From the NCBI GenBank assembly GCA_900555715.1, contig USMC01000015.1, positions 1 to 55,570 of the forward strand: 55,570 bases of DNA, in the 5' to 3' direction. A program made the translations under genes and the position numbers. Below are positions 17,501-23,836 of this stretch, piece by piece (the stretch's first letter is position 1; the number at the start of each line of letters is the position of its first letter). The stretch comes from an uncultured Porphyromonadaceae bacterium. GTDB taxonomy: Bacteria; Bacteroidota; Bacteroidia; Bacteroidales; Muribaculaceae. The notes beneath the pieces are model-generated. The model was given only the letters and a program-made list of their open reading frames with translations, was not told where the DNA came from and ran no database searches.

Positions 17501-18710
17501 TTGTGTTATTGACAAGAACTTCCTCGGCATCCTTGACGCTGTTAACTGACAGACCCAGTTCTTGAAATGCCTTTTTATTCTCATCAACGAATTTCCGGCG
17601 TTTGGCCATATCATCTCCAAGAGCCTTCCACGCACGTTGCAATTTGTTATATGCCGCAATCTGGGAACCGGCGCTTTCGCCGATGGACCGAGCTATGCCT
17701 TCATTGATCTCTTTGGTTCGTTCAAGTTGTGCCTGGCGTTCCTCCTCGGCCTTCTTAGCAGCCTCATTCCCTTTCGCGAAGGCATACAAAGCACCGACAA
17801 CAGTCACAACAGCCATCGCAAGCAGCACGTAAGGGTTTGCCTTTGCCACGGCATTAAAAGCTGCCTGTGCTATTGTGGCTGCCTTGGTGGCAATCACACC
17901 ACGACCTACCGCCCATGTGCGGATTGTTTCGGCTGTGGCGGCAGCCTTGGTCTGTATGACATTGACGCCTTGCATGAGGGCCGACTGCTTCTGAAGGTTG
18001 ACCTGCATTGAGGTCAGTGCGTTACTTGCCACAAGTGCCGTCTGGAGCTGTGTCTGCACCTCCATAAGATCGGACTCGCTCAATCCGAGTGCCTGAGCAC
18101 CGGCAGTCGCAAGACCGAATCCATCAACGACAAGCTGTATGCCTCCGGCCAACTGGTCAAATCCTCTTGAGTCGGATGCGGCGTTTGTTATTGCCTGAGA
18201 TGTATCGGCGATGGCATCGTTGAGCTCTCCGGCTTTCTCCGTAAGCTCATCAATATGCCGGGCAAGTTCTTTGCCCTGGGCAGATTGTTTCTCCTGTTCT
18301 GTCAACGACCGATAAGCCAGTAACAGCGTGGCTATCTCTTCCCGGACACTTCGGAGTTGCTGCCGTAGTGAAGCACCGGCATTGTCAGCCTCAAGTTTGA
18401 GCTCACGCTGTTGCTTTGTTAATTCTTCCAGCCCGGCTTTCTCCGCATCAAGTTCTTTTTTGAGAGCGGCAAGCTGGGAGGAGGCTTTTGCGGCAGCTTG
18501 CCCGGGAGCCATCTTCTTGACAGATTTTTCAAGGTCCCGGTACTGTTTTTCAAGGTCGCGCACGATACCACGCTGCACAGTCAATGCTCCGGCGACATCC
18601 TTAAGCTGACGCTTGGTGTCGTTGGTAAAGTGACTGACGGTCTGACCGGCCTTTTTGAGACCGGGCGTCAGACCGTCCTGAAGGAATATTTCAAGCTCTA
18701 CGGGCTTCAT
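14562..18710 (-). CDS. Tail tape measure protein
   Basis: A 1382-residue protein with long Ala/Glu/Lys-rich coiled coils at residues 30-180 and 560-720. Hydrophobic segments lie around 290-312 (PYVLLAMAVVTVVGALYAF) and near 1020-1060 (IGQIISAVLSLLDIL). Gly/Ser-rich linkers and a helical C-terminus complete it. Length, composition and position after the G/GT chaperones are those of siphovirus tape measures. It sets tail length and is ejected at infection. The length predicts a tail of roughly 200 nm using the family rule of about 0.15 nm per residue (inference). Confidence 0.9.
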   Translation of the reverse strand: MKPVELEIFLQDGLTPGLKKAGQTVSHFTNDTKRQLKDVAGALTVQRGIVRDLEKQYRDLEKSVKKMAPGQAAAKASSQLAALKKELDAEKAGLEELTKQQRELKLEADNAGASLRQQLRSVREEIATLLLAYRSLTEQEKQSAQGKELARHIDELTEKAGELNDAIADTSQAITNAASDSRGFDQLAGGIQLVVDGFGLATAGAQALGLSESDLMEVQTQLQTALVASNALTSMQVNLQKQSALMQGVNVIQTKAAATAETIRTWAVGRGVIATKAATIAQAAFNAVAKANPYVLLAMAVVTVVGALYAFAKGNEAAKKAEEERQAQLERTKEINEGIARSIGESAGSQIAAYNKLQRAWKALGDDMAKRRKFVDENKKAFQELGLSVNSVKDAEEVLVNNTSNVVQSFILRAKAAALDKAVTEAYSTMLERQDLARRNAKYTVKSQGDEVSYADAQARGMAGVRAVPHEHVRANGGGTTMSSWTTYTYEVSDAGAYNAASNRLALEARDREIQAATAEADRRVNDLQKEIGATEEALDALKIPQMTGGGGTTPISSTTNTTKEDRIEAARKEAEELQKLRWQNEQDEIDQMADGAARRRRQIALDYEKELAEIEAQMASFKALNKESGATGLNADGLTETQQTEIDRAGRIALENRDKAMQEVYQLELQHMEEYLKEYGTFQQKKLAMSEEYDRKIAEASDEWVKKSLEREKAAALQNIEIDAIKQSVDWGSVFSGFGTMFRDQLEPTIAKLRAISETEEFRNSDLQDQQTLYELIAKLEEANTSWDSGIFVTLGNDLTAYQTAMRNYMDAQDKERLATEALTAAKRKLAQAEQSGNADAITAAKAEVATATTNMNEASDRVRSFGADVQEASNSLQASTTQVNNMFNTLVSSLAGLKSGSLQGVGESLMSLDKLFNNSGVTNAVGGVLAKGMSKLLGNSAIGKSVSEALGNSGLIGQIISAVLSLLDILKDGIGVLVSSLIDTVLNAISGILKNLLNGKMFIQIGQSLIDGIAGIFDAITFGGFTSWFSSSNAKEVQETIDKLTERNELLQTAIEDLTDEIKASKGTKSVAAYRDAYNYQRETNANYLGIAQAQAGYHGAHHSWNYYWDGFSQEQIERLSRQIGRSWDGNIWSLSPEEMKMLRANVDMWKQIQDFGKGGYGGRLTEKLDDYIAQAGKLEELTNELYEGLTGMSFDSMYDSFIDQLMDMEASAEDVADNISEYFMRAMLSNKIGEMYADKLEEWWKKFGKAMEDNDLTEAERNALSEEYMRYVEEAMKLRDQLAAATGYGSDDKGTSQSGKAGSYNAMSQDQGTKLEGLFVSVQGHVANIDTIVENVAERMSAAEGYLAQIAENTKSNAASAEEIKELLIKIARDGIRTK

Positions 18711-18713
18711 GTG

Positions 18714-19034
18714 TCACTGTTTTAAATTGCTTCTGAAGAATCCTTCAACTTCCCGGGCATCATCCTCTGCGGTAGCACCGGCTGTCTTGTTTGACTGTGA
18801 TGCCTTGTGTCCGCTCTTGTATCGTGGGGCATCACTCAGCATCATGATCAGGGTCTGATAATTTACTTTGTTCAAGATATAGTCCACGCTCCAGCCTGTG
18901 GCATCGGCCACCTGCCATATAAATCCAAAGGGGCTATGGGAGGGTTCGTAACCGCTCTTTAACTCCCCTTCGCTGCCCGGCTCAGTCTCAGCTTCATCGG
19001 ATTCGTCCGTTCGGCTAATCTGATAATAGGTATA
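18714..19034 (-). CDS. Tail assembly chaperone, T extension made by -1 frameshift (GT C-terminal part)
   Basis: This frame lies -1 to the upstream G gene. It is open from directly after a TGA that abuts the slippery site down to the stop at 18714. It encodes an acidic linker (TDESDEAETEPGSEGE) and then a typical GT C-terminal domain (SPFGFIWQVADATGWSVD, ILNKVNYQTLIMMLSDAPRY). There is no ATG; the only in-frame internal start is a GTG at 18909-18911, which would delete the conserved SPFGFIW part. Fusion at C CCT TTT gives a 244-residue GT protein (138 + 106). GT chaperones recruit the tape measure during tail assembly, and the tape-measure gene follows 4 nt later. Confidence 0.75.
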   Translation of the reverse strand, partial: YTYYQISRTDESDEAETEPGSEGELKSGYEPSHSPFGFIWQVADATGWSVDYILNKVNYQTLIMMLSDAPRYKSGHKASQSNKTAGATAEDDAREVEGFFRSNLKQ

Positions 19035-19447
19035 AAAGGGTCAGTGCCCATCAGGCTTACGAATTTCTGCGCCGCAGCCAAAATGATATGTTGCTTCACA
19101 CAGTTCCGGATAAACCATGACACCGGCCGAACAAACAGACGGCGTACCGGTCCCACGCAAATAGTATAGGCTATCATCCGGCAGAGCGCTGCTCCGTGCT
19201 TCGCCATGAACCGCATCTGTTCCTCTTTGGTAAATGCCGCCATCTGCTCTGCTGTGACCTCCATTGAAAGATATGTCCGGGCAAACTGGATCTGCCCGGA
19301 CATATATGGTCTTTTGAGTGTCACACGCAGTTTTACGGGGCGTTTCCTGAAAGGCAGCTTGAATTCCTTGAGCGGAATTGATATGCCTATATTCAGCAGC
19401 GCATCGGCAGCCTCGCGCTGTATGGCCCTCTCAAGCGTGATGTCCAT
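18959..19447 (-). CDS. Tail assembly chaperone G
   Basis: A 162-residue protein between tail tube and tape measure, the position of lambda gpG. It starts at ATG 19447, just after the tube gene stop. The last roughly 24 codons overlap the T frame. Features include a basic helix-rich N-terminus (RAIQREAADALLNIG) and EVTAEQMAAFTKEEQMRFMAKHG. It coats the tape measure together with GT. Family membership is inferred from position, size and frameshift architecture. Confidence 0.75.
   Translation of the reverse strand: MDITLERAIQREAADALLNIGISIPLKEFKLPFRKRPVKLRVTLKRPYMSGQIQFARTYLSMEVTAEQMAAFTKEEQMRFMAKHGAALCRMIAYTICVGPVRRLFVRPVSWFIRNCVKQHIILAAAQKFVSLMGTDPFIPIIRLAERTNPMKLRLSRAAKGS
19034..19040 (-). 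promoter_or_regulatory. -1 ribosomal frameshift slippery heptamer in the G gene
   Basis: On the minus strand the sequence is C CCT TTT in the zero frame (X XXY YYZ form). The -1 frame has a TGA immediately upstream and is then open for 106 codons of GT-like protein, so the site is both canonical and positioned where it must be. Confidence 0.75.
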
Positions 19448-19453
19448 ACGTTA

Positions 19454-19999
19454 TCATGCGGTTTCGGTTTCCTCGGGGAGCAGCCATCCGGTTTCCTCCT
19501 TCCACTCGGTGGGCAGTGAATCGCTGGCGAATACGCCGTAAGGGGGAACCTTGGCGGCTGACGGCATGGCGACCTTCAGCTCGACCTCGATCTTGGCGGT
19601 CTCGGTAAGCGTGAGCTTGCCGGCGAGGTCGGAAAGCAGGGTGGCGTTGGGAATGAGGATGGACTGCCCGGACACAAGTTCCAGTTCCCACGGTCCCTCC
19701 ATGACCATCGCGGCTCGGGGAGCCGTCCAGCCGACGATCTTTTCACCCGACTTATGGAGTTTGCCGCCCAGAAACTGCTCCAGGCTCTCGAAGTTCAACT
19801 GGATCATGTCGAACTTGGGCGCAATCTTGCCATTGGACTGTGCTATGACCAGAACCGGAGCACCGGGAACCTGCTCGGCCTCGATTTCGGTAGATTCAGG
19901 CTTTGTACCGCCCATGTCGAATGAGTTCTTGGCTATATAGCCGACAGGTTTGCCTTTATATTTGACGGCACCGATGCCGTACATGAAGTCTTTATTCAT
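19454..19999 (-). CDS. Major tail tube protein
   Basis: A 181-residue beta-rich protein preceding the G/GT chaperones. It includes MYGIGAVKYKGKPVGYI at the start, LTLTETAKIEVELKV near the end, and a loop-rich centre. Size and place match the siphovirus tail tube monomer. Its start overlaps the spanin-like gene end by 8 nt, indicating translational coupling. No sheath gene accompanies it, so the tail is non-contractile. Confidence 0.8.
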   Translation of the reverse strand: MNKDFMYGIGAVKYKGKPVGYIAKNSFDMGGTKPESTEIEAEQVPGAPVLVIAQSNGKIAPKFDMIQLNFESLEQFLGGKLHKSGEKIVGWTAPRAAMVMEGPWELELVSGQSILIPNATLLSDLAGKLTLTETAKIEVELKVAMPSAAKVPPYGVFASDSLPTEWKEETGWLLPEETETA

Positions 20000-20585
20000 T
20001 TTTGCGTCGTTTTGAGATTTTGATGAAATAAGTTAGAGATATCCCGGCGACAAAGCCCAGGGTAAGTCCTTTGACAAATATCTCCAAGGGGGATTCCCGG
20101 GTTTTTGCCTCTTCCTGAACAGTGGCGTGGTAATTTTCCAGGGCGTCACGTGCGTTATGGTAAAGCGCCTCGTAATATTCCACCTGTCGGGCGAGGCTGT
20201 CACATGTGCCGGTCACATATATGGTGTCGCCTCGTATTGATACTTCGGCATGGGCCTGTCCGTTCTTGCGATGATAGGTCGCGCCTTGCGGGAGTTTAAG
20301 GAGGCTGTCCACGGATATCCTCATCTCCACACGACTCTCCGGCACCGCTTCCGTCTGGACAATCCGCGTAAATGTCTGAATTGTGTCGTGGACCGTCACT
20401 ATCTGTTGACTCTGCGTTTGCTCGGTCTGCGTCTTTTTGGTGGTCGCGCAGCCGGGCAAGCACAGGACAGCCGTCAGAATGAGGACAACCGGAAGCAGCT
20501 TCGACAGCTTTGCGCAGCCGGGCCATTTCTCTCTTGGTAGAGGCCATCTCCCTTTTTGTGGCCTGAAGATCTTCTCTGGTAGCAT
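19992..20585 (-). CDS. Lipoprotein with C-terminal membrane anchor: Rz1-like or unimolecular spanin
   Basis: A signal peptide (KLLPVVLILTAVLCLPGC) ends in a lipobox. A periplasmic stretch with helical parts follows, then a C-terminal membrane segment (FVKGLTLGFVAGISLTYFI) with a basic tail. Outer-membrane lipid anchor plus inner-membrane anchor in one chain is the unimolecular-spanin design. The gene overlaps the Rz-like gene by 290 bp in another frame, like classical Rz/Rz1 pairs. The annotated ATG adds a 29-residue basic extension before the signal peptide core; an internal non-ATG start is possible. It would fuse inner and outer membranes at lysis. Confidence 0.7.
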   Translation of the reverse strand: MLPEKIFRPQKGRWPLPREKWPGCAKLSKLLPVVLILTAVLCLPGCATTKKTQTEQTQSQQIVTVHDTIQTFTRIVQTEAVPESRVEMRISVDSLLKLPQGATYHRKNGQAHAEVSIRGDTIYVTGTCDSLARQVEYYEALYHNARDALENYHATVQEEAKTRESPLEIFVKGLTLGFVAGISLTYFIKISKRRKNE

Positions 20586-20796
20586 GAAGTTCGTCTTTTA
20601 GCGGTTTCACGATGTTCTCCACCAGAATCCGGGTCGCATTCTCGGTGTTGGTAATATGCACGGTCTCTGCTTCGGCTTTTGCCTTTTCGGCATCGGCGTT
20701 GGCCTTGCGTACAGTCGCCCTCATGGTGGCGACAGCCACTATAAGCGCCACGACGCCACCGCCGAGAAGTATGTTGAGGATTTCGCTGAAGGACAT
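20296..20796 (-). CDS. Rz-like inner-membrane spanin
   Basis: This 166-residue protein has an N-terminal membrane anchor (ILNILLGGGVVALIVAVATM). A long charged coiled coil follows (residues 28-115, Ala/Glu/Lys-rich), then a Cys-, Asp- and Ser-rich tail. This is the i-spanin pattern. It lies between the amidase and the lipoprotein gene that overlaps it. The C-terminal 96 codons are also read in the other frame as the lipoprotein signal peptide and body, so composition in the tail is probably constrained by that frame. Confidence 0.7.
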   Translation of the reverse strand: MSFSEILNILLGGGVVALIVAVATMRATVRKANADAEKAKAEAETVHITNTENATRILVENIVKPLKDELHATREDLQATKREMASTKREMARLRKAVEAASGCPHSDGCPVLARLRDHQKDADRANAESTDSDGPRHNSDIYADCPDGSGAGESCGDEDIRGQPP

Positions 20797-20820
20797 CGCT
20801 GTGTTTGGTTTGATTGGTTG

Positions 20821-21285
20821 TTACTGGATTATGCCTATTGACTTGAGCCACTTCTGGACATCGAAACTCGGACAGGCCTTGGCGGCCACCTCGTTGTGAC
20901 CGATGATGCGGACACCGGGGAACCGCTTGTGGAAATCCTTGACATAGGCTTCCATCGCCTTGAGCTGTCCCGGGGTGCGTGTGTCCTTGGGCGTTTTACC
21001 GTCCCTGGCACAGCCACCGGCATAGGCTACATGACGACTCACTGAGTTATAGCCTTTGGCACCATTGGTTATTTCCCACGGGTCAACGTTGGCGTCTTCG
21101 TTATTATCAACAAGGCGTTCTACCGTACCATCGAGGTGTATCATATCGGTATAACCGACCCGCTTCCACCCCCGGCCGCCCTTCGACACCGGGGAGGTGT
21201 GCCAGCGCCGGATGTCGGCAGCTGTCACCTCGCGCCCCTCAGGTGTCGCGGTGCAGTGGAGTACGAGATACAAGAGCTTGGCCAT
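20821..21285 (-). CDS. N-acetylmuramoyl-L-alanine amidase endolysin (Amidase_2)
   Basis: A 154-residue T7-lysozyme-like amidase that cleaves the bond between MurNAc and L-Ala. Zinc and catalytic landmarks are visible: LVLHCTAT near the start (His ligand), RVGYTDMIHLDG, and GHNEVAAKACPSFDV near the end (His and Cys ligands). There is no signal peptide, so it needs a holin; the membrane protein at 28606 is a candidate. It lies unusually between the capsid and spanin genes in the leftward late operon. Confidence 0.9.
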   Translation of the reverse strand: MAKLLYLVLHCTATPEGREVTAADIRRWHTSPVSKGGRGWKRVGYTDMIHLDGTVERLVDNNEDANVDPWEITNGAKGYNSVSRHVAYAGGCARDGKTPKDTRTPGQLKAMEAYVKDFHKRFPGVRIIGHNEVAAKACPSFDVQKWLKSIGIIQ

Positions 21286-21287
21286 GA

Positions 21288-22295
21288 TTATTTGCCGGTT
21301 TCAGTGGTACCGCCACCCTGAGTGGTGCCTCCCGTTGATGAACCTGTAGATGCCTTGAACTTGGGCGTGGCGCGGAAGTCTGCGACGATGAATTCCTCAC
21401 CGAAAGCGATGTTGGTGTCGGCCTTCATGAGCAGCTTGAAGAAGTAGAGCTCGCTGGCGTTGGAAACCTTGTCTATCTGAATCACGCTCTCGTCGTTCTG
21501 GAGGTTGACGGCGGCGAAGAAGTTGCCGTCGGCATCGGGCGAGCAGAGTGTGGCGACGATAACGCCATCGGGCCAGGCTGCCACGGTCTCGATGGTGATG
21601 CCCTTGTAGCGCTTGCGGTTGACCTCGGTCTCGCTGGCGTTCTTGGACTCGCGCTCTGTCAGCTCGTCATCGTACTTGTCGAAGTCGTCGACGCTCATGA
21701 CGATACGCAGGTCGGGGTTCGAGCGCATTGCCTTGGGGATGGCGGCGCGGACGGCCTTCAGCTTCTTGGTCATGGTGTCGGCCTTGGATACATCCACCAG
21801 GACATAGTCCTTGGCCTTGGCGGCCTGGGTGAGGATGCCGTCCATGAGCTTGGTGTCGTCATTGCCGTCAACATATTCGCCGTTGACATAATGGTCGCCG
21901 AGCTCGAACTGCACCTGCTTGCTCAGTGCGTCCAGAAGTGCGTTCTGCGCCTCCGGGGGAAGCTGGGCGAAAACGAGGTTGCCCTTGGGCTGCCACTTGC
22001 GCCAGATCTGCTCAAAGGCGCGGGGATTGAAGACGGTGAAAGCCATGAAGTCATGGGGCTCCAGTGTCTGCTCGGACCAGTTGAAATCACCTTTGCTGTC
22101 GGTGACCTGCGGGTCCTCCTTGCGCTTCTGGAGCATCTTACCAGTCTTCAGACGGGGGATGCTTGTCTTTTTCTCCACGCCGGGGATAACGTGGATAAGA
22201 CCTTTCTCCACAAGCTCGTTGCCTGTGGCGGCCACGGTAAGGATTCTCTCAAGTACCTCACCGTTGTAACTGGTGTTGTCTACTCTGATTGCCAT
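21288..22295 (-). CDS. Major capsid protein (HK97 fold, probable)
   Basis: A 335-residue protein directly downstream of the protease-scaffold gene. It has a long helical, charged N-terminal part and an alpha/beta core (DLRIVMSVDDFDKYDDEL, ITIETVAAWPDGVIVATL), with a Gly/Thr-rich tail (STGSSTGGTTQGGG). These match Bacteroidetes siphovirus capsid proteins. No obvious delta-domain cleavage site is needed because scaffold is on the protease chain. It ends 2 nt before the amidase start, so it is in the same operon. Confidence 0.8.
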   Translation of the reverse strand: MAIRVDNTSYNGEVLERILTVAATGNELVEKGLIHVIPGVEKKTSIPRLKTGKMLQKRKEDPQVTDSKGDFNWSEQTLEPHDFMAFTVFNPRAFEQIWRKWQPKGNLVFAQLPPEAQNALLDALSKQVQFELGDHYVNGEYVDGNDDTKLMDGILTQAAKAKDYVLVDVSKADTMTKKLKAVRAAIPKAMRSNPDLRIVMSVDDFDKYDDELTERESKNASETEVNRKRYKGITIETVAAWPDGVIVATLCSPDADGNFFAAVNLQNDESVIQIDKVSNASELYFFKLLMKADTNIAFGEEFIVADFRATPKFKASTGSSTGGTTQGGGTTETGK

Positions 22296-22316
22296 TTCGG
22301 TATGGTTTTTGATTTG

Positions 22317-23189
22317 TTATTTTTTGAGTTTGGCGCGGATTTCCTCCATGCGGAGTTCCCACGGGCTCTTCTTGGGGAGGTCATCCCCGGCGGGTTCGGC
22401 CTCCAGGGCGGAACTGAGCTTGACGGCCGGCGAGATGGCGTCGAGTGTGGCGTTGAGGTCTTCGATGCCGAGCTTCTTGCCCATGTCGATGAAGTGCTGC
22501 TTCTTGTCAGCCGGGATCTTCTTGGCTGCGACGGCAGCATCGACGGCTGTGGTAATCTGTGCGAGCTTGAGCTGTTCGTTCTCTGCACGCATCCTGTCGG
22601 ATTCCTCCTTGGAACCCCTCAGTTCGGCGAGTTTGGCATTGACTGCCGCCTCGTCTGCCGTTTCCGGCAAGCCCAGTTGCAGGGCAAGTGTCTTGATGTC
22701 CATTTGGGGATTGTTGTTTGGTTTATGATTCAGCCTGGGAAGGGGGCAATCGCCACCCTCGCCGAGCGTTATTAACTGTCCGTCCTTATACAGTCTGATG
22801 GCGTCGTTGTTGGCTCCTATGTCCACAAGCGACACTTCATGCAGCTGTGACTTTGTTACCGTGGGGAAGCGTTGACCGGCGACTATATGTTCGGGGGCGT
22901 CGCTGGTCTCAATGACATTGAAACCTATGCTTACCATTCGGAGCGACCCAAATTCCCACTGCTTCTTGCACTGGCGCGACAGTTCGGTTGCCTCGTCGAA
23001 TGCGAGTTCACCGGTTATCTCGCCGTTCTCTCTCTTAAGGTCCTTGATCACACCGATGACCTGACCGCGATTGTGCATATACAGGAGTATCGGGTTACGC
23101 TCATACTGCTCCATGTCCACGCCCTCGGTAAGGACGCGGTAGCCATAGCTGTTGAGCGTGTCGTTTGTAAGTCTTACTCTGTTGCCCAT
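22317..23189 (-). CDS. Prohead protease fused to a scaffold domain
   Basis: From ATG 23189 the protein is 290 residues. The first roughly 135 form an HK97-type (S78-like) serine protease: LLYMHNRGQVIG with the catalytic His, LRMVSIGF with the catalytic Ser, and HEVSLVDIGANNDA. Residues 165-290 are a charged coiled-coil scaffold (SKEESDRMRAENEQLKLAQ). A longer frame upstream to 23822 is antisense to the terminase small subunit and I exclude it. This is the first gene of the leftward late operon; the start is set by the promoter region at 23215-23246. Confidence 0.85.
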   Translation of the reverse strand: MGNRVRLTNDTLNSYGYRVLTEGVDMEQYERNPILLYMHNRGQVIGVIKDLKRENGEITGELAFDEATELSRQCKKQWEFGSLRMVSIGFNVIETSDAPEHIVAGQRFPTVTKSQLHEVSLVDIGANNDAIRLYKDGQLITLGEGGDCPLPRLNHKPNNNPQMDIKTLALQLGLPETADEAAVNAKLAELRGSKEESDRMRAENEQLKLAQITTAVDAAVAAKKIPADKKQHFIDMGKKLGIEDLNATLDAISPAVKLSSALEAEPAGDDLPKKSPWELRMEEIRAKLKK

Positions 23190-23214
23190 GTGATGTGCGA
23201 TAATGATTTCGCTG

Positions 23215-23246
23215 CAAAATTCAGTGTTAATCGCCTTACATCCAAA
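23215..23246 (-). promoter_or_regulatory. Leftward late promoter (putative)
   Basis: On the minus strand TTTG (complement of 23243-23246) is followed after 20 nt by GAATTTTG (complement of 23215-23222), one base from TAnnTTTG. It is 26 nt upstream of the protease start. Confidence 0.5.
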
Positions 23247-23247
23247 A

Positions 23248-23291
23248 AAGTGTGCAATGGTTGCACACTTGTATGCAATGGTTGCACACTT
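23248..23291. promoter_or_regulatory. Pair of palindromic operators between divergent late promoters
   Basis: AAGTGTGCAA-TGG-TTGCACACTT (23248-23270) is a perfect 10-bp-arm palindrome. ATGCAATGGTTGCACACTT (23273-23291) repeats its core. They fill the space between the two -33 elements of the divergent late promoters, one palindrome abutting each. This suits a shared late activator or repressor. Terminator function is unlikely because genes start on both sides. Confidence 0.65.
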
Positions 23292-23293
23292 TT

Positions 23294-23324
23294 TTTGCTG
23301 ACACCGTATTTTACGCCACCTTTG
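23294..23324 (+). promoter_or_regulatory. Rightward late promoter (putative)
   Basis: TTTG at 23294-23297, 19 nt, then CACCTTTG at 23317-23324, one base from TAnnTTTG. It is 35 nt before the terminase small subunit start at 23359. Confidence 0.5.
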
Positions 23325-23358
23325 CGCAAAATTCAATCGCATATTATCACATTCAGAT

Positions 23359-23835
23359 ATGGCTACAAAGCAGGAAAACGAAAAAAAGAAGTCCCTCGCC
23401 AGGGCTTTGTTTCTCTCCGGCATGGAGATGACCGAGATTGCCGACAAGGTGGATGTATCCCGCGTCACCATCTCCAAATGGTGCGCCGCTGAGGGATGGA
23501 AGGAAGCGCGTGCCGCAAAAAGCATCACGCGCCCGGAGCTTGTCAACAAACTGCTCATGACCATAGACAAACTCATCGAGCAGGTGAATGCCTCCGATGA
23601 TATTGCGGCGACTGCCGGCTTGGCCGACAAGCTGTCGAAACTGTCGGCCGTCATAGAGAAGCTTGACAAGAAGGCCAATGTCATTGACGCGATCGAGGTC
23701 TTCATGGCTTTCTCCCGATGGCTTGAGTACAGGGCGGCTACCGACCCGGAAGTCACGCCGGAACTTATCAAGGCCATCAACAAGTACCAGGACAAGTATA
23801 TCATCGAGTCCATGGGCTCCAATCAGCTGAAGTGA
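23359..23835 (+). CDS. Terminase small subunit (HTH, Mu-like)
   Basis: A 158-residue protein with an N-terminal helix-turn-helix (residues 10-48: ALFLSGMEMTEIADKVDVSR, then VTISKWC). A helical oligomerisation region follows. It lies 2 nt before the large terminase. It would bind phage DNA for headful packaging. Because it contains an HTH and is next to the divergent operators, autoregulation is conceivable but unproven. Confidence 0.75.
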   Translation: MATKQENEKKKSLARALFLSGMEMTEIADKVDVSRVTISKWCAAEGWKEARAAKSITRPELVNKLLMTIDKLIEQVNASDDIAATAGLADKLSKLSAVIEKLDKKANVIDAIEVFMAFSRWLEYRAATDPEVTPELIKAINKYQDKYIIESMGSNQLK

Positions 23836-23836
23836 T

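Noticed and set aside
23248..23291. Rho-independent terminators
   Set aside because: The hairpins have flanking A and T runs, but they lie between the 5' ends of divergent operons and abut promoter elements, so operators fit better.
23190..23822. Upstream extension of the protease frame to give a 501-residue protein
   Set aside because: The extension is antisense to the terminase small subunit and crosses the divergent promoter region; the protease motif starts at MGNRVRLTND (23189).
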